A model generated the notes under the pieces. That model was not told the origin of the DNA, did no database searches, and saw only the letters and a program-made list of their open reading frames with translations. 64,000 nt of DNA from an uncultured Lachnospiraceae bacterium (lineage in GTDB: Bacteria > Bacillota > Clostridia > Lachnospirales > Lachnospiraceae): assembly GCA_910586585.1 (NCBI GenBank), contig CAJUKA010000012.1:1-64000 (forward strand), given 5' to 3'. A program made the translations under genes and the position numbers. Below, piece after piece: positions 8,967 through 18,174 of this stretch (position 1 is its first letter; each line of letters starts with the position of its first letter).

Positions 8967-10040
8967 CATCTCCTCAAGTCTGTGAATTGTATAATCAAAA
9001 AATTCATAATAAGATGTACAAAAATAATTTTTTGGCGTTCTGTGCCTTCGGCATCCGCCCCTGCAAATAGGTGCATATTTACAGTGCCTGCAGTCTTCAT
9101 GCATTTTTGCAGACTCCTCGATAAAACAGATTTCTTTTCTTTTTTCATTGATTTCCACAAAAGAAACTTCATTCAAGTTACCAAGTTTATAGTCATCTAG
9201 TACATAAAAATCACAGGGGTAGACTTCGCCATCTGCTTCCACAGCATGTTGACAGGAGCATACACCATTCATGCCGCATACGTCCGCAGGCATAAGAAGG
9301 AGCATCTTTATATACGCTTCAAATTGCTGTATGTGTATGGTAATTCCATCTTTAAAATCGTTATACCATAGGTCAAAAAGTGTTTTCAGAAAATGCCCAT
9401 AAGCTTTGGGGGTAAGTGTATACGGGAAATGCTCCTTTTCCATTCCGATTGGATTCAGGCAGGGAATAAACTGGAGCCAGGTAAGGCTGTTTCGTTTATA
9501 AAAGTCGTAAATCTGTGTAATTTTTTTTGCCGTCATTGCATGGACAACCGTCAGAATATTAAAATCCACATCATACTTTTTCAGCAACTCAATTCCATCC
9601 ATTACCTGCCCGAAGCTTCCTTCTCCTTTGGCGTCAACCCGGAAACAGTCATGGGTAAACGCAATACCATCAAGTGAAATTCCGACCAGAAAATTATTTT
9701 TTTTCAAAAACTTCGCCCATTTTTCATCCAGACAGGTTCCATTGGTCTGAATAGCATTTAAGATATTCACACCCTTTACATTATACTTTTTTTGCAGCTC
9801 AACTGATTTCTGAAAAAAGTCAAGCCCGCGCAAAAGAGGTTCCCCGCCCTGATAAGTAAAAGAACACATGTTATTTGAATAATCCAACGCTTTTTGAATC
9901 ACTTTTTCAAGCGTTTCTTCCGACATAAAGCCATAAGATTCTATTTCCCGCTTCTTCGTTTCATTATGGTAAAAACAATAGTTACACTGTAAATTACACA
10001 TTCCCGAAGCCGGTTTTATTAACACATTGATATTTGGCAT
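8937..10040 (-). CDS. Anaerobic sulfatase-maturating enzyme (radical SAM)
   Basis: A 367-residue radical SAM/SPASM enzyme that oxidises the active-site Cys (or Ser) of sulfatases to formylglycine without oxygen. The CX3CX2C cluster motif is at Cys15, Cys19 and Cys22. The SPASM region has Cys-rich motifs for two further Fe-S clusters (CGMNGVCSC, VYPCDFYVLDDYKLGN, CRHCKYAPICRGGCRRH). The start at 10040 is chosen over the upstream GTG 10070 because AAGGGGG precedes it. It is the last gene of the minus-strand glycan locus, 206 bases after the phosphorylase. Its client is very probably the Cys-type sulfatase at 15984-17336. Confidence 0.9.
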   Translation of the reverse strand: MPNINVLIKPASGMCNLQCNYCFYHNETKKREIESYGFMSEETLEKVIQKALDYSNNMCSFTYQGGEPLLRGLDFFQKSVELQKKYNVKGVNILNAIQTNGTCLDEKWAKFLKKNNFLVGISLDGIAFTHDCFRVDAKGEGSFGQVMDGIELLKKYDVDFNILTVVHAMTAKKITQIYDFYKRNSLTWLQFIPCLNPIGMEKEHFPYTLTPKAYGHFLKTLFDLWYNDFKDGITIHIQQFEAYIKMLLLMPADVCGMNGVCSCQHAVEADGEVYPCDFYVLDDYKLGNLNEVSFVEINEKRKEICFIEESAKMHEDCRHCKYAPICRGGCRRHRTPKNYFCTSYYEFFDYTIHRLEEMAALFSYGDK

Positions 10041-10246
10041 CGTTTGTTCCCCCTTCACAGGTTCTGCCACAGTTCATCATAAGGACAGACTACAAAATAC
10101 CTTAAAATTGTATTTGTGCGGAATTTCCGTCCTGTCAGTTTCTTCTACAGCGGTTCCCATTTTCTGCTGTCAGACCGACAGCTAAAACCAACAGCTATCA
10201 CCGAAGAAATATTCTCCAGTAATAGCTGTCGATTTTATCCGCGTCT

Positions 10247-12415
10247 TTAAATTTCATACCACCGGATTTCGTTTGATTCCAGATCCAGATCAAAACTGGT
10301 TCCATCGCCCCGATAGACGGTCGTAGATTGTGGCACATAAGTGTTATTGACGACGCAGAATCTGCCGTTCTTCACATAAGCATGGACATCTACATTATAA
10401 TTTGATGACATCCACCTGTTCAGTTCCTCCTCGCTATGGGCGGACCAAAGCACAGCCCTGTGGAGCAGACGGCTGTTCTCAAAGGAGTAGGGGAGTCCCG
10501 AAAAATAAACTGCGCGCCCGTCTCCATATTCGTTCACCGCCAACTGCACTTCTTTTTCTTTCTGTACCAGCACCTGGGCACCTTCTAGGGCATAAATTCC
10601 TTTCATTCCCTCACCGAAGTTCACCGCGCCAGCACAGTCTCCCATAATAAAGTGATCCGAATGTTCTTCCCAGTTATACTTGTCATAGCCAAGCGTAAAG
10701 CCAGTCTCTTTCTCCACGCCCAGCACGCCTGCCATCTGAAGATAACGTCCCTGGTACTGATGACCAGAAGGTTCGCCGACACCGATCAAACCACCGCCAT
10801 TCCAGACGAATTTTTTTACTGCCGCGGAGATTTCAGGGTCTTCCCAGATCGCTCCTCCGGTGTGAGCTGTGTCCCCGTCGCCCACGTTGATCAGGACGTC
10901 TATTTCATCCAGAATGTTCGGCTCGGCCTTAATATCATCAAAGCTGATAAAACGTACATCGTAAGGAGCGCCGGACAAAGCCTCGATAACTCCTGCATAG
11001 GAATAATTCTGCTTTTGATACAAGGCATGGTGCACCATATGACAACCCCAAGACCTGGCTTTTCCCCAGCTATTCAGGACAGCCACCGTTTTGGCACAAT
11101 AGGGAGTTGTCCCTTTGATATTCTCATACAATTCCCTGAACTCATTGCAGACATCTTCAACGTAGTTGATAAACTCTGGGAACTGGCAGGCCAGTTTCAG
11201 ATAACCGCCATACCCAATCCGGTCGATCGGCTTTCTCAAAATAGCACGTCTTGCGGTCACCCAGTTTTCCTTTGCCTCTCTGACAGGATCTCCTCCCTCA
11301 TGGAATGTATCTGGGAAAAAGTACGGAAGGAAACGCCCCTCTGTATATTTTACGCCAGAAATATCCGAGATAAGCCGCAGGGTAGACCCATTTCCTACCG
11401 AGCCCACTACTGCATCCAGGCCGATTGTCTTAAATTCATCCAGATACGGTTCGGTTCCGATCCAATGGTCGCCCAGAAACATCATGGCTTCCTTTCCCAT
11501 CTCATGGGTAATTTCCACCATCTCCTTCACCAACTTTGCAACTTCCCTGCACTGGAAGGCCATAAAATCTTTATATTCCTTCGAGGGGATTCGGTACTGG
11601 TTATTATAATACCCCTGGTCAATGATATACTCCGGCCGGAAGGGATAGCCTACCTCTCGCTCAAACTGCTCCAGAATATAAGGAGAGACAGACGCAGAGT
11701 AACCATACCAGTCCACATATTTCTCCCGTTTCAGTTCATCAAAGACCAGCGTGAACTGATGGAAAAACGTCGTATATCTGATTACATTTACATAGGGATG
11801 TTCTTCAATAAATTTCCGCAGCCGCTCCATCGTGAACTTTCGGGTCTTAGGCTGGCGCACGTCAAACGTAATCTGCCGCTCAAAATCTTTCCAGTCATTT
11901 GTAACCGCATTGTACATATGTACCGGATCCCAGATTAGATAAGCCAAAAAGCTAACCGTGTAGTCGTGGAACGCCTGCGGCGCATCAAGAACCACACATC
12001 CTGTCTCTTTTTCATAATGCCAGGAATCGGGGGCAACAGGTTCCCCAAGCGTGCGATCCATCACTTCCCACCAACGTCTGATATCATCCTGATCATTGGC
12101 CTTAAGCAGTTCTGGGCTGATTCCTTTCATCAGCGGTATAGACAGAGGGCCGTCCAGGGCAGTATGAAATCCGGTCATAATATAGCACTGCTGGATCTCG
12201 TCCGGATTCGCTTTCGCCCAGGCATTGTCTTTGCGGGTCGTATAGTAGGTGGAGTAAACTTTGGCATCCACCTGCTTTAATTCATCCGGATAATCCGTAC
12301 CGTCACAGTCTCGGATTGCATCGGCTCCCCACCGTGTTATAAGTTCTAAAGTCTCAGGTACCACATCCACATCCGTAGGAATGGTAACCCGTCCAGTTTT
12401 CTGTTCCTTGCACAT
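10247..12415 (-). CDS. GH112 phosphorylase (galacto-N-biose/lacto-N-biose type)
   Basis: A 722-residue cytoplasmic enzyme of glycoside hydrolase family 112. These enzymes split beta-1,3-galactosyl-N-acetylhexosamines (or, in some clostridia, beta-1,4-galactosyl-rhamnose) with phosphate, giving galactose 1-phosphate. The N-terminus (GRVTIPTDVDVVPETLELI, then WGADAIRDCDGT) is diagnostic of the family, and length near 720 fits. A beta-barrel catalytic part is followed by a glutamine-amidotransferase-like fold around residues 450-600 (NVGDGDTAHTGGA...GGGLIGVGEPSG). ATG 12415 is preferred over 12427 because GGAGG precedes it. Neighbouring permeases and sulfatase suggest mucin-type substrates; exact preference cannot be read by eye. 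Confidence 0.88.
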   Translation of the reverse strand: MCKEQKTGRVTIPTDVDVVPETLELITRWGADAIRDCDGTDYPDELKQVDAKVYSTYYTTRKDNAWAKANPDEIQQCYIMTGFHTALDGPLSIPLMKGISPELLKANDQDDIRRWWEVMDRTLGEPVAPDSWHYEKETGCVVLDAPQAFHDYTVSFLAYLIWDPVHMYNAVTNDWKDFERQITFDVRQPKTRKFTMERLRKFIEEHPYVNVIRYTTFFHQFTLVFDELKREKYVDWYGYSASVSPYILEQFEREVGYPFRPEYIIDQGYYNNQYRIPSKEYKDFMAFQCREVAKLVKEMVEITHEMGKEAMMFLGDHWIGTEPYLDEFKTIGLDAVVGSVGNGSTLRLISDISGVKYTEGRFLPYFFPDTFHEGGDPVREAKENWVTARRAILRKPIDRIGYGGYLKLACQFPEFINYVEDVCNEFRELYENIKGTTPYCAKTVAVLNSWGKARSWGCHMVHHALYQKQNYSYAGVIEALSGAPYDVRFISFDDIKAEPNILDEIDVLINVGDGDTAHTGGAIWEDPEISAAVKKFVWNGGGLIGVGEPSGHQYQGRYLQMAGVLGVEKETGFTLGYDKYNWEEHSDHFIMGDCAGAVNFGEGMKGIYALEGAQVLVQKEKEVQLAVNEYGDGRAVYFSGLPYSFENSRLLHRAVLWSAHSEEELNRWMSSNYNVDVHAYVKNGRFCVVNNTYVPQSTTVYRGDGTSFDLDLESNEIRWYEI

Positions 12416-12431
12416 AATATCCTCCATTTAA

Positions 12432-13277
12432 TCAGCCTTTCACACCGCCACCAGTAACACCTGCGATAATTTTTTCCGACATAAAGATGTATAGCAGGAA
12501 TGTGGGCAGGAATACAATAATAACCGCCGCGAACATTCCACCGTAATTGCCAGTATACTTCATAGAGTTAACGATGTTCAGCAAGCCTACGCCTACAGGG
12601 GTCATGCTTTCGCTGGAAGTAAAGATCAAAGCCATAAAGAATTCGTTCCAGACCGACATGAAATTGAAGATTGTCACGGTCACTATCGCCGGCTGGACCA
12701 AAGGCAGCATAATCTTCAAAAATGTTTTGGGTGCGCTACAGCCATCCAGATAAGCAGCTTCTTCATAGCTTCTGGAAAGCGTGGCAAAGAAATCCATCAG
12801 ATAAATCGTTGTATAGGGTACACGTAACATAATATACAGCAGGATTAACACAACTCTTCCCTTGATTCCCCATTGTACAATGAGAGAATATATCGGCATA
12901 ATAACCATAATAACCGGCACACTCATGGCAATTACCAGGCCAATGCGCAGAGCCGTACCGCCGGTAAATTGCCAGCGGGAAAGTACATAAGCTGCAGGAG
13001 CCGAAATCGCCAGCACACCAAAGCAGGAGACAACAGAGTAGAGCAGGGAATTCCCGAAGAATATCGACACGTTCTGTACCTTCCAGGCCGTAGCGTAATT
13101 TTCCCAGTGAAAACCAGTCTCAAATTTAAAGACATTGCCGGTGAAAATTTCTTTGGATGTAGAAAAACTCGCTCCAAGAATCCAACCCAACATAACTGCT
13201 GTAAAGACAACCCACAAAACGACGATAATATAACCTGGCAGCAACTTGAGTTCCTTTTTCCAGTTAAAATCTTTCAT
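12432..13277 (-). CDS. Carbohydrate ABC transporter permease (MalG type)
   Basis: A 281-residue membrane permease of the CUT1 sugar importer family. Six hydrophobic segments are visible and the EAA loop reads EEAAYLDGCSAPKTFLKIML (about residues 165-184), which contacts the ATPase. It ends 16 bases before the phosphorylase start and follows its partner permease by 16 bases. The ATPase is not in this locus; CUT1 importers in Firmicutes often share a common MsmK/MsmX ATPase encoded elsewhere. Confidence 0.9.
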   Translation of the reverse strand: MKDFNWKKELKLLPGYIIVVLWVVFTAVMLGWILGASFSTSKEIFTGNVFKFETGFHWENYATAWKVQNVSIFFGNSLLYSVVSCFGVLAISAPAAYVLSRWQFTGGTALRIGLVIAMSVPVIMVIMPIYSLIVQWGIKGRVVLILLYIMLRVPYTTIYLMDFFATLSRSYEEAAYLDGCSAPKTFLKIMLPLVQPAIVTVTIFNFMSVWNEFFMALIFTSSESMTPVGVGLLNIVNSMKYTGNYGGMFAAVIIVFLPTFLLYIFMSEKIIAGVTGGGVKG

Positions 13278-13293
13278 GGTAGTTCCTCCCTTC

Positions 13294-14187
13294 TTAGTAT
13301 TCCAAGTCGCCGCTCTTCAACAGCTTCTCAGTAATGACATATACAATAATGATGATAACGGTAAGAACTACGCCTACTGCCGCGCCCGCCCCGGCATCCC
13401 GGGTAGTGACGCCCTTACCGCCAAACACGGTGTCATACAGATAGACAACTGGCACGATCGTGGACTCTTCTGTGTCGATCGGCGAGAACATCTTTGACCA
13501 CAAGAAGAATGTGGTGGCATTGATGCTCCAAAAAGTAATCGATGTCTTAATAACACCCTTCAAAAGGGGAAGCGTTATATGTAAAAATTGTTTGGGTTTG
13601 TTGGCGCCGTCCAGGGTAGCTGCTTCGAAAAAATCCTGTGGAATCCCTTCAATGCCGCTGATATAAATAAGCATATAGTAGCCGACGCTACCAAAGATAA
13701 ACGATATCACCATCGACCAAAATTTCATGTCGCTCCCAAGCCATTTGACTTTATCGCCCCCGAATATTTTGGCCATTTCGTTCAGCAGACCGTAGTCAAA
13801 ATTGAAAACGTACTGAATCCACATAGTTGCCAGCGCTACTGCACTGATGATATTGGGCATATAGATCGCGGCGCGGAAAAATTTCTTTCCCCGAATCCCA
13901 CTGGTAATGATTACTGCCATCAACATAGCTAACACTAGAGTAATCAGGCCCCCAATCAGCCAGATCAGTAACATATTGCTCATAGAGGTGCGGAAGCTCT
14001 GGCTGCTAAATATCTTGGTATAATTACCGATGCCGTAGAATCCCCAGTCAGACAGGCTGGCAGTAACACTCTCCACCTGGAAGAAACTCATCAATACTGT
14101 ACGGCACACGGGATAGACAAACATGATAAGCAGGCACAGCAGTGAGGGCAGGCTAAACCAGAAAATCATCGCCTTATTTTTTTTCAT
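13294..14187 (-). CDS. Carbohydrate ABC transporter permease (MalF/UgpA type)
   Basis: A 297-residue partner permease of the CUT1 importer. It has an N-terminal cytoplasmic stretch MKKNKAMIFWFSLPSLLCLL and the EAA loop FFEAATLDGANKPKQFLHI (about residues 187-205). Transcribed with the binding protein upstream and the second permease downstream. It forms the heterodimeric channel for the disaccharide that the GH112 enzyme then phosphorolyses. Confidence 0.9.
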   Translation of the reverse strand: MKKNKAMIFWFSLPSLLCLLIMFVYPVCRTVLMSFFQVESVTASLSDWGFYGIGNYTKIFSSQSFRTSMSNMLLIWLIGGLITLVLAMLMAVIITSGIRGKKFFRAAIYMPNIISAVALATMWIQYVFNFDYGLLNEMAKIFGGDKVKWLGSDMKFWSMVISFIFGSVGYYMLIYISGIEGIPQDFFEAATLDGANKPKQFLHITLPLLKGVIKTSITFWSINATTFFLWSKMFSPIDTEESTIVPVVYLYDTVFGGKGVTTRDAGAGAAVGVVLTVIIIIVYVITEKLLKSGDLEY

Positions 14188-14242
14188 GTTGCGCTCCTTT
14201 CTATCGCTTCCATAGCGATCACATGTAATAATGGGTATAATA

Positions 14243-14275
14243 AAAGCAGGCAGTGCATGAGGCTCCGCCTGCTTT
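14243..14275 (-). terminator. Intra-operon attenuating hairpin after the binding-protein gene
   Basis: On the minus strand AAAGCAGGC and GCCTGCTTT form a 9-bp stem ending in TTTTATTAT. Such a leaky terminator between binding-protein and permease genes usually lets the binding protein be made in excess. Confidence 0.65.
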
Positions 14276-14286
14276 CCATTTATTTC

Positions 14287-15654
14287 TTAATACAGAGCAT
14301 CCATAGCTTCGCAGAATTCTGCGCCAGTAGCATACTTTCCTTCAAACAGTTCAATGATGAGAGCCTTGAAGCTCGTCTTCTTGTCTGCGTTCGAGTTAAG
14401 AGCGTTGCACCATGTCATCGGCGATTCAGCGGACAACAGGGTTTCAATCGTACCTGTCAGGGCAGCCGGAGCTGTATTGCGGTTATCAGCAGGAATCTGC
14501 TGTGCAGCATCCGCCATCTTCTGGTCAAATTCGCCAGTGGTCAGGAACATGATAAAATCAAATGCTGCTTCGGGATTTTCGCTGTAGGAGGTGATTGCCA
14601 GGGAATTTGCTCCTGCATAAGCAGCGGTATTCTCTGCACCGTTCTCTACTGAAGGGTAGTTAAACAATCCCCAGTTTACTTCCGTGCCAGTATTGTTATT
14701 AACCTCAGCGGTAACATAGTTTGCACATACGATCATTGACGCAAGGCCAAAACCGATCTTGTTCTCACTGCTAGGGAACTCATCTGGAGCGCCGTCTACA
14801 AAATATCCTGCATCTACCAGATCAATAATCTCCTGTGCAGCCACTTCAGCATCAGAACCGGTCCAGCCGCCGTTTGTAGATAATTCCTCGATCTTTTCTT
14901 CACCCAGATGACGTACTAACTGATGATAGAAAGCAAAATCGCAGTATGCGCTGTCCTGGGCAATCGGTCCTACGCCGGAATCTTTCAATTTCTGGCATAC
15001 ATCCAAAAACTCAACCCATGTCTTAGGTTCTGCTGTAACGCCTGCTTTCTCAAAAGCGTCCTTATCGTAGAAGACACCACCTACCTGAGGCTGCTCTACA
15101 ATAGAGTTCAGATTGCCTTTCCATGCAATTACCTGATTATTCAAGCAAGGATAACTAAAACTGTCATAGTCCACAGCTGCTGCCATATCGGTCAGGTCAT
15201 ATGTATAATCCCCATAAATATTGGCGATACGCTGATAGTCATCTTCGAAGATATCAAACTTGTCATTAGCTTCCAGAGAAGCGGACAGAACCTGGTTGAT
15301 GTCACGCCCCTTCCATTCAATGTTAACCTTCACACCCGTCTGCTCTTCAAAAGCATCAGCCGCTTCCTGAATCACCAGTGCCTGGGGTTCGCTGGATGTC
15401 CACATAGACCACATCGTTAGCTCTACACCATCATACTGCTTTTCGCCGCTGCTTTGTGTATCGCTTGCAGGCTCTTCTGCCTGCGTAGGTGCTTCCGTGT
15501 TTGCAGGCTCTTCTGCCTGAGTAGGTGCTTCCGCCTGATTTCCACTGGACTGTGCGTTATCAGTGCTGTCTGTTGTTCCGCTTCCGCAACCTGTGAATAC
15601 AGACAAGCTCAAAGCAGAAACCATCAATAAACTGACAATTTTTTTCATTTTCAT
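14287..15654 (-). CDS. Sugar ABC transporter substrate-binding lipoprotein
   Basis: A 455-residue extracytoplasmic solute-binding protein (family 1). The signal peptide ends in lipobox FTGC at Cys23. Residues about 30-70 are a low-complexity Ala/Glu/Gln/Pro linker with a repeated EAPTQAEEPA unit that would lift the binding domain off the membrane. The folded part starts near VELTMWSMWTSSEP. It has its own promoter (15736-15765) and heads the importer-phosphorylase transcript. The ligand is inferred to be a galactosyl-hexosamine disaccharide from the GH112 gene downstream. Confidence 0.9.
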   Translation of the reverse strand: MKMKKIVSLLMVSALSLSVFTGCGSGTTDSTDNAQSSGNQAEAPTQAEEPANTEAPTQAEEPASDTQSSGEKQYDGVELTMWSMWTSSEPQALVIQEAADAFEEQTGVKVNIEWKGRDINQVLSASLEANDKFDIFEDDYQRIANIYGDYTYDLTDMAAAVDYDSFSYPCLNNQVIAWKGNLNSIVEQPQVGGVFYDKDAFEKAGVTAEPKTWVEFLDVCQKLKDSGVGPIAQDSAYCDFAFYHQLVRHLGEEKIEELSTNGGWTGSDAEVAAQEIIDLVDAGYFVDGAPDEFPSSENKIGFGLASMIVCANYVTAEVNNNTGTEVNWGLFNYPSVENGAENTAAYAGANSLAITSYSENPEAAFDFIMFLTTGEFDQKMADAAQQIPADNRNTAPAALTGTIETLLSAESPMTWCNALNSNADKKTSFKALIIELFEGKYATGAEFCEAMDALY

Positions 15655-15706
15655 TTTTTATTCCTCCCTTTCCTTTCAACTGCCCTTTGGGCATTTTTCC
15701 TATTCA

Positions 15707-15765
15707 GTTCGGATTTTCCGAACTTCATATTTCATAGTATATAAAAAATTGAAAGAAAAAAGCAA
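15707..15765 (-). promoter_or_regulatory. Promoter with palindromic operator for the importer operon
   Basis: Reading the minus strand: -35 TTGCTT (15760-15765), 18-base spacer, -10 TATACT (15736-15741). Just downstream of the expected start lies the palindrome GTTCGGA-AAA-TCCGAAC (15707-15723), a good candidate operator for a repressor. No cognate regulator gene lies in this locus. Confidence 0.6.
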
Positions 15766-15784
15766 TGTTATTATTGCTTTTTTC
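15755..15784. terminator. Symmetric terminator between sulfatase and importer genes
   Basis: GAAAAAAGCAAT and ATTGCTTTTTTC form a perfect 12-bp stem with a 6-base loop, ending in a T-run on either strand. It would stop transcripts coming from the sulfatase gene. Its lower arm overlaps the -35 box of the importer promoter. The rest of the 329-base gap (15655-15983) is AT-rich with nothing else recognised. Confidence 0.65.
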
Positions 15785-15983
15785 TTTATAAATATTGTTT
15801 TTTTTGTCACTTTGCTAAAAAACAGTTCGTTTTCACCAGAAATCACAGGGTATTTCTTCTATTTTTTTATTTGGCATTGGTTGATTTGTCCAACAGAATG
15901 ACGAAATTCCTTCATTAGATTATGCAGAGTTACAAAAAATTATAAAGCTTATCATGGCTGAACCGTTCGGTCCGCCTTTTGGC

Positions 15984-17336
15984 TCAGTCTACAATGGAGG
16001 GCCGGACGCCTTCAGCCTGCCAGATCCAGTCCAGCAGCCTTTGACGAAGTTTCACTTTGATATCTGCATAGGTTGGTTCGGACACCACATTATTTAACTG
16101 ATAAGGATCTTTTTCCAGATCATACAGAAAATCATCCGCATACTCCTGCGCCGCTGGCACCTGGAATCCATTCATGCCGGGTGCATATACCGAATAGGTA
16201 TATCCGGCTGTACGGATACACCGTCCTACGCGGCTTTCGGAAATCTGGGCAAAAACCTCGTCCGGTCTGTCTGGATTCCTGTTTTCCACCACGTCAAGAA
16301 GATTCTCTCCAATCATGGCGTCTCCCACATCTACACCAGCCAAGGCCAGGATGGTCTTTGGCAGGCTTGCAGTGCTCACCAGTTTCTTCACAGCAGTTCC
16401 TCCCTGATAAGGGCCGCCGGCGATGACTAAGGGGACATGGAGACAGCCGTCATGACAGGAACGTTTGTAATCGTCCCCACCGTTTAAATGCCCGTCAGTA
16501 TTCCGTGTCTTGAAATGAGATCCATGATCGGAAGCAAAGATAATTACCGTATTTTCATATAGTCCTCGTTCCTTTAGTTTATCCACCAGACGTCCCAAGT
16601 TCTCGTCTAGTCTGGCGCACTGCCCTAGATAATCCGGATATTCTTCCGCAGCATTGCCTCCAAGCGCCGCCAGATCCCCCGGTAAGACAAAATCTTTGTA
16701 TTTCTCTTTAGAGCCTTCTGGCCCTTCATAATGTTTGTGGTCATTTTGGTGATGCGGTTCGATTTGGGATATGGTCATAAAAAAAGGCTTCTCTTTGGTA
16801 TATCCGTCCAAGAACTCCAAAGCCATATCGTTAATGCAGTCTGCCCGATAGCCCTTGAAATCCACACGTTGGTCATTCTCATCGAAAACATAACCGTCAT
16901 AGCCATGGGATGTAAACTCCAGCACGTCAGCTGCGCGCCAATAACCAGTGTATCCCCCTCGCAGCTCTTTCGGAATGGCTGTGACAGTATGATCGACAAC
17001 AGGAGGCTTATCCGCCTCTCCATCACTAGCCAGATGCCACTTCCCAATATAGGCAGTTTCGTAGCCGGCTTCCTCGATGTAATCAGCCAACGTCCTGACT
17101 CCATCAGGCAACATAATATTGTTGCGGAAGCAACCTGTCTCCGTGGGATATTTGCCCGTTTGAAACAGTGCCCTGCAGGGACCGCACACAGGCTGGGGCG
17201 TAAACGCATTGTCAAACTTAACCCCTTCTCTAGCCAGACGGTCCAGACTGGGCGTAATATCAAGGGGCTGTCCAAAACAGCCACAGGTATCCCAACGCTG
17301 CTGGTCTGTAAAATAAAAAATAATATTATATGACAT
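15984..17336 (-). CDS. Sulfatase (family S1, Cys-type)
   Basis: A 450-residue arylsulfatase-fold enzyme that hydrolyses sulfate esters. The metal-binding N-terminus is IIFYFTDQQRWDTCGCFG (Asp11). The activation motif CGPCR has Cys51 as the residue to be turned into formylglycine, followed by ALFQTGKYPTETG. Further family motifs are IGKWHL (about 114) and IFASDHGSHF (Asp and His metal ligands). No signal peptide is evident, so it may act inside the cell on imported sulfated sugars. AAGGAGG precedes the start. It is the first gene of the minus-strand locus and pairs with the maturase at 8937-10040. The S1 subfamily, and so the sulfated sugar, was not determined. Confidence 0.9.
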   Translation of the reverse strand: MSYNIIFYFTDQQRWDTCGCFGQPLDITPSLDRLAREGVKFDNAFTPQPVCGPCRALFQTGKYPTETGCFRNNIMLPDGVRTLADYIEEAGYETAYIGKWHLASDGEADKPPVVDHTVTAIPKELRGGYTGYWRAADVLEFTSHGYDGYVFDENDQRVDFKGYRADCINDMALEFLDGYTKEKPFFMTISQIEPHHQNDHKHYEGPEGSKEKYKDFVLPGDLAALGGNAAEEYPDYLGQCARLDENLGRLVDKLKERGLYENTVIIFASDHGSHFKTRNTDGHLNGGDDYKRSCHDGCLHVPLVIAGGPYQGGTAVKKLVSTASLPKTILALAGVDVGDAMIGENLLDVVENRNPDRPDEVFAQISESRVGRCIRTAGYTYSVYAPGMNGFQVPAAQEYADDFLYDLEKDPYQLNNVVSEPTYADIKVKLRQRLLDWIWQAEGVRPSIVD

Positions 17337-18174
17337 ACTTTAATCCTCCTTTTCAAAAACGGTAGTGTCAAATACTGCCTAATAATTTGTTACTAAAACA
17401 TTCATTTATAGGAGGTTACAAATAAAATGAGCATTGACCTCCCATCAATCTTGTTTGAATCTATTGGAAATCAAATTCTCACAATGCAATATTTTTCCAT
17501 CATCAATAAATCTCAACTGCCATTGATAGTACTTCCGTTAATTAATATTGTAAACAAGTTTTTTGATTCTGTCTATAAATCTTTTTGTCTAAATGTTCCT
17601 GATAGTTGCTCAAGGTTACAATTCACACATATGCTAGATTTCACATACATTTACAACGATTTCAGTGTGAATTGCAACAACTGATGCACACAAAATGCTA
17701 AAAAGCACGCATTTTGGCGCTTGCTCCGACGCCATGCAGCAAGTGCATGGCGCGGGTGTGAAAAGTAACGGCTCAAGTACTTTATACAGGTATGTTTTAC
17801 ACCATATATTTTAATATTGTTTTTCATAATAATCTCCATGCCGCTTTAGCGGCTCAAATAGATATGAAAAACGCTGTCCTTTGTGTTTTTAATTGTTCAT
17901 TATTTTGTAGAGAACCCGATCTTCTGAGATAAAACATATATTTGCATTGAAAATTAAATAATTGTTGTAACGGGATTGTTCTTTGTTGTATAATTGCAGG
18001 AAGCAGATACATTCTATTAATAGATTTTCCGTTTGTCAATGAATGGGCATGGCTGAATTGTTACATTTTTTATGCTTTTTTGGCGTTTTTTGGGGGTTTA
18101 TTAAGGACTCTGTTTGTGTTACACTAAACAATGAGATACAGAATGGTGAAAAACCTAAGAACGGAGCTGTAGAG
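17337..18174. other. Long intergenic region with a MITE inside a short frame
   Basis: This stretch separates the divergent sulfatase and sua5 genes. A frame begins at ATG 17427 with AGGAGG 12-13 bases upstream, reads 62 hydrophobic and otherwise unremarkable residues, and then enters MITE copy 2 at 17615. If the MITE and one target copy are removed, the frame continues about 12 codons to a stop. Whether it was a gene is doubtful. From 17840 to 18174 the DNA is AT-rich; the frame upstream of 18175 is open but not protein-like. Confidence 0.5.
17615..17769 (+). mobile_element. 155-bp MITE, copy 2
   Basis: The same element as at 84-238, same length and orientation, with few substitutions (for example in 17620-17650). 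The ends are again GTTACAATTCACAC and GTGTGAAAAGTAAC. Flanks are TGCTCAAG (17607-17614) and GGCTCAAG (17770-17777), an 8-bp target duplication with one mismatch. The near identity of the copies suggests recent movement. Confidence 0.8.
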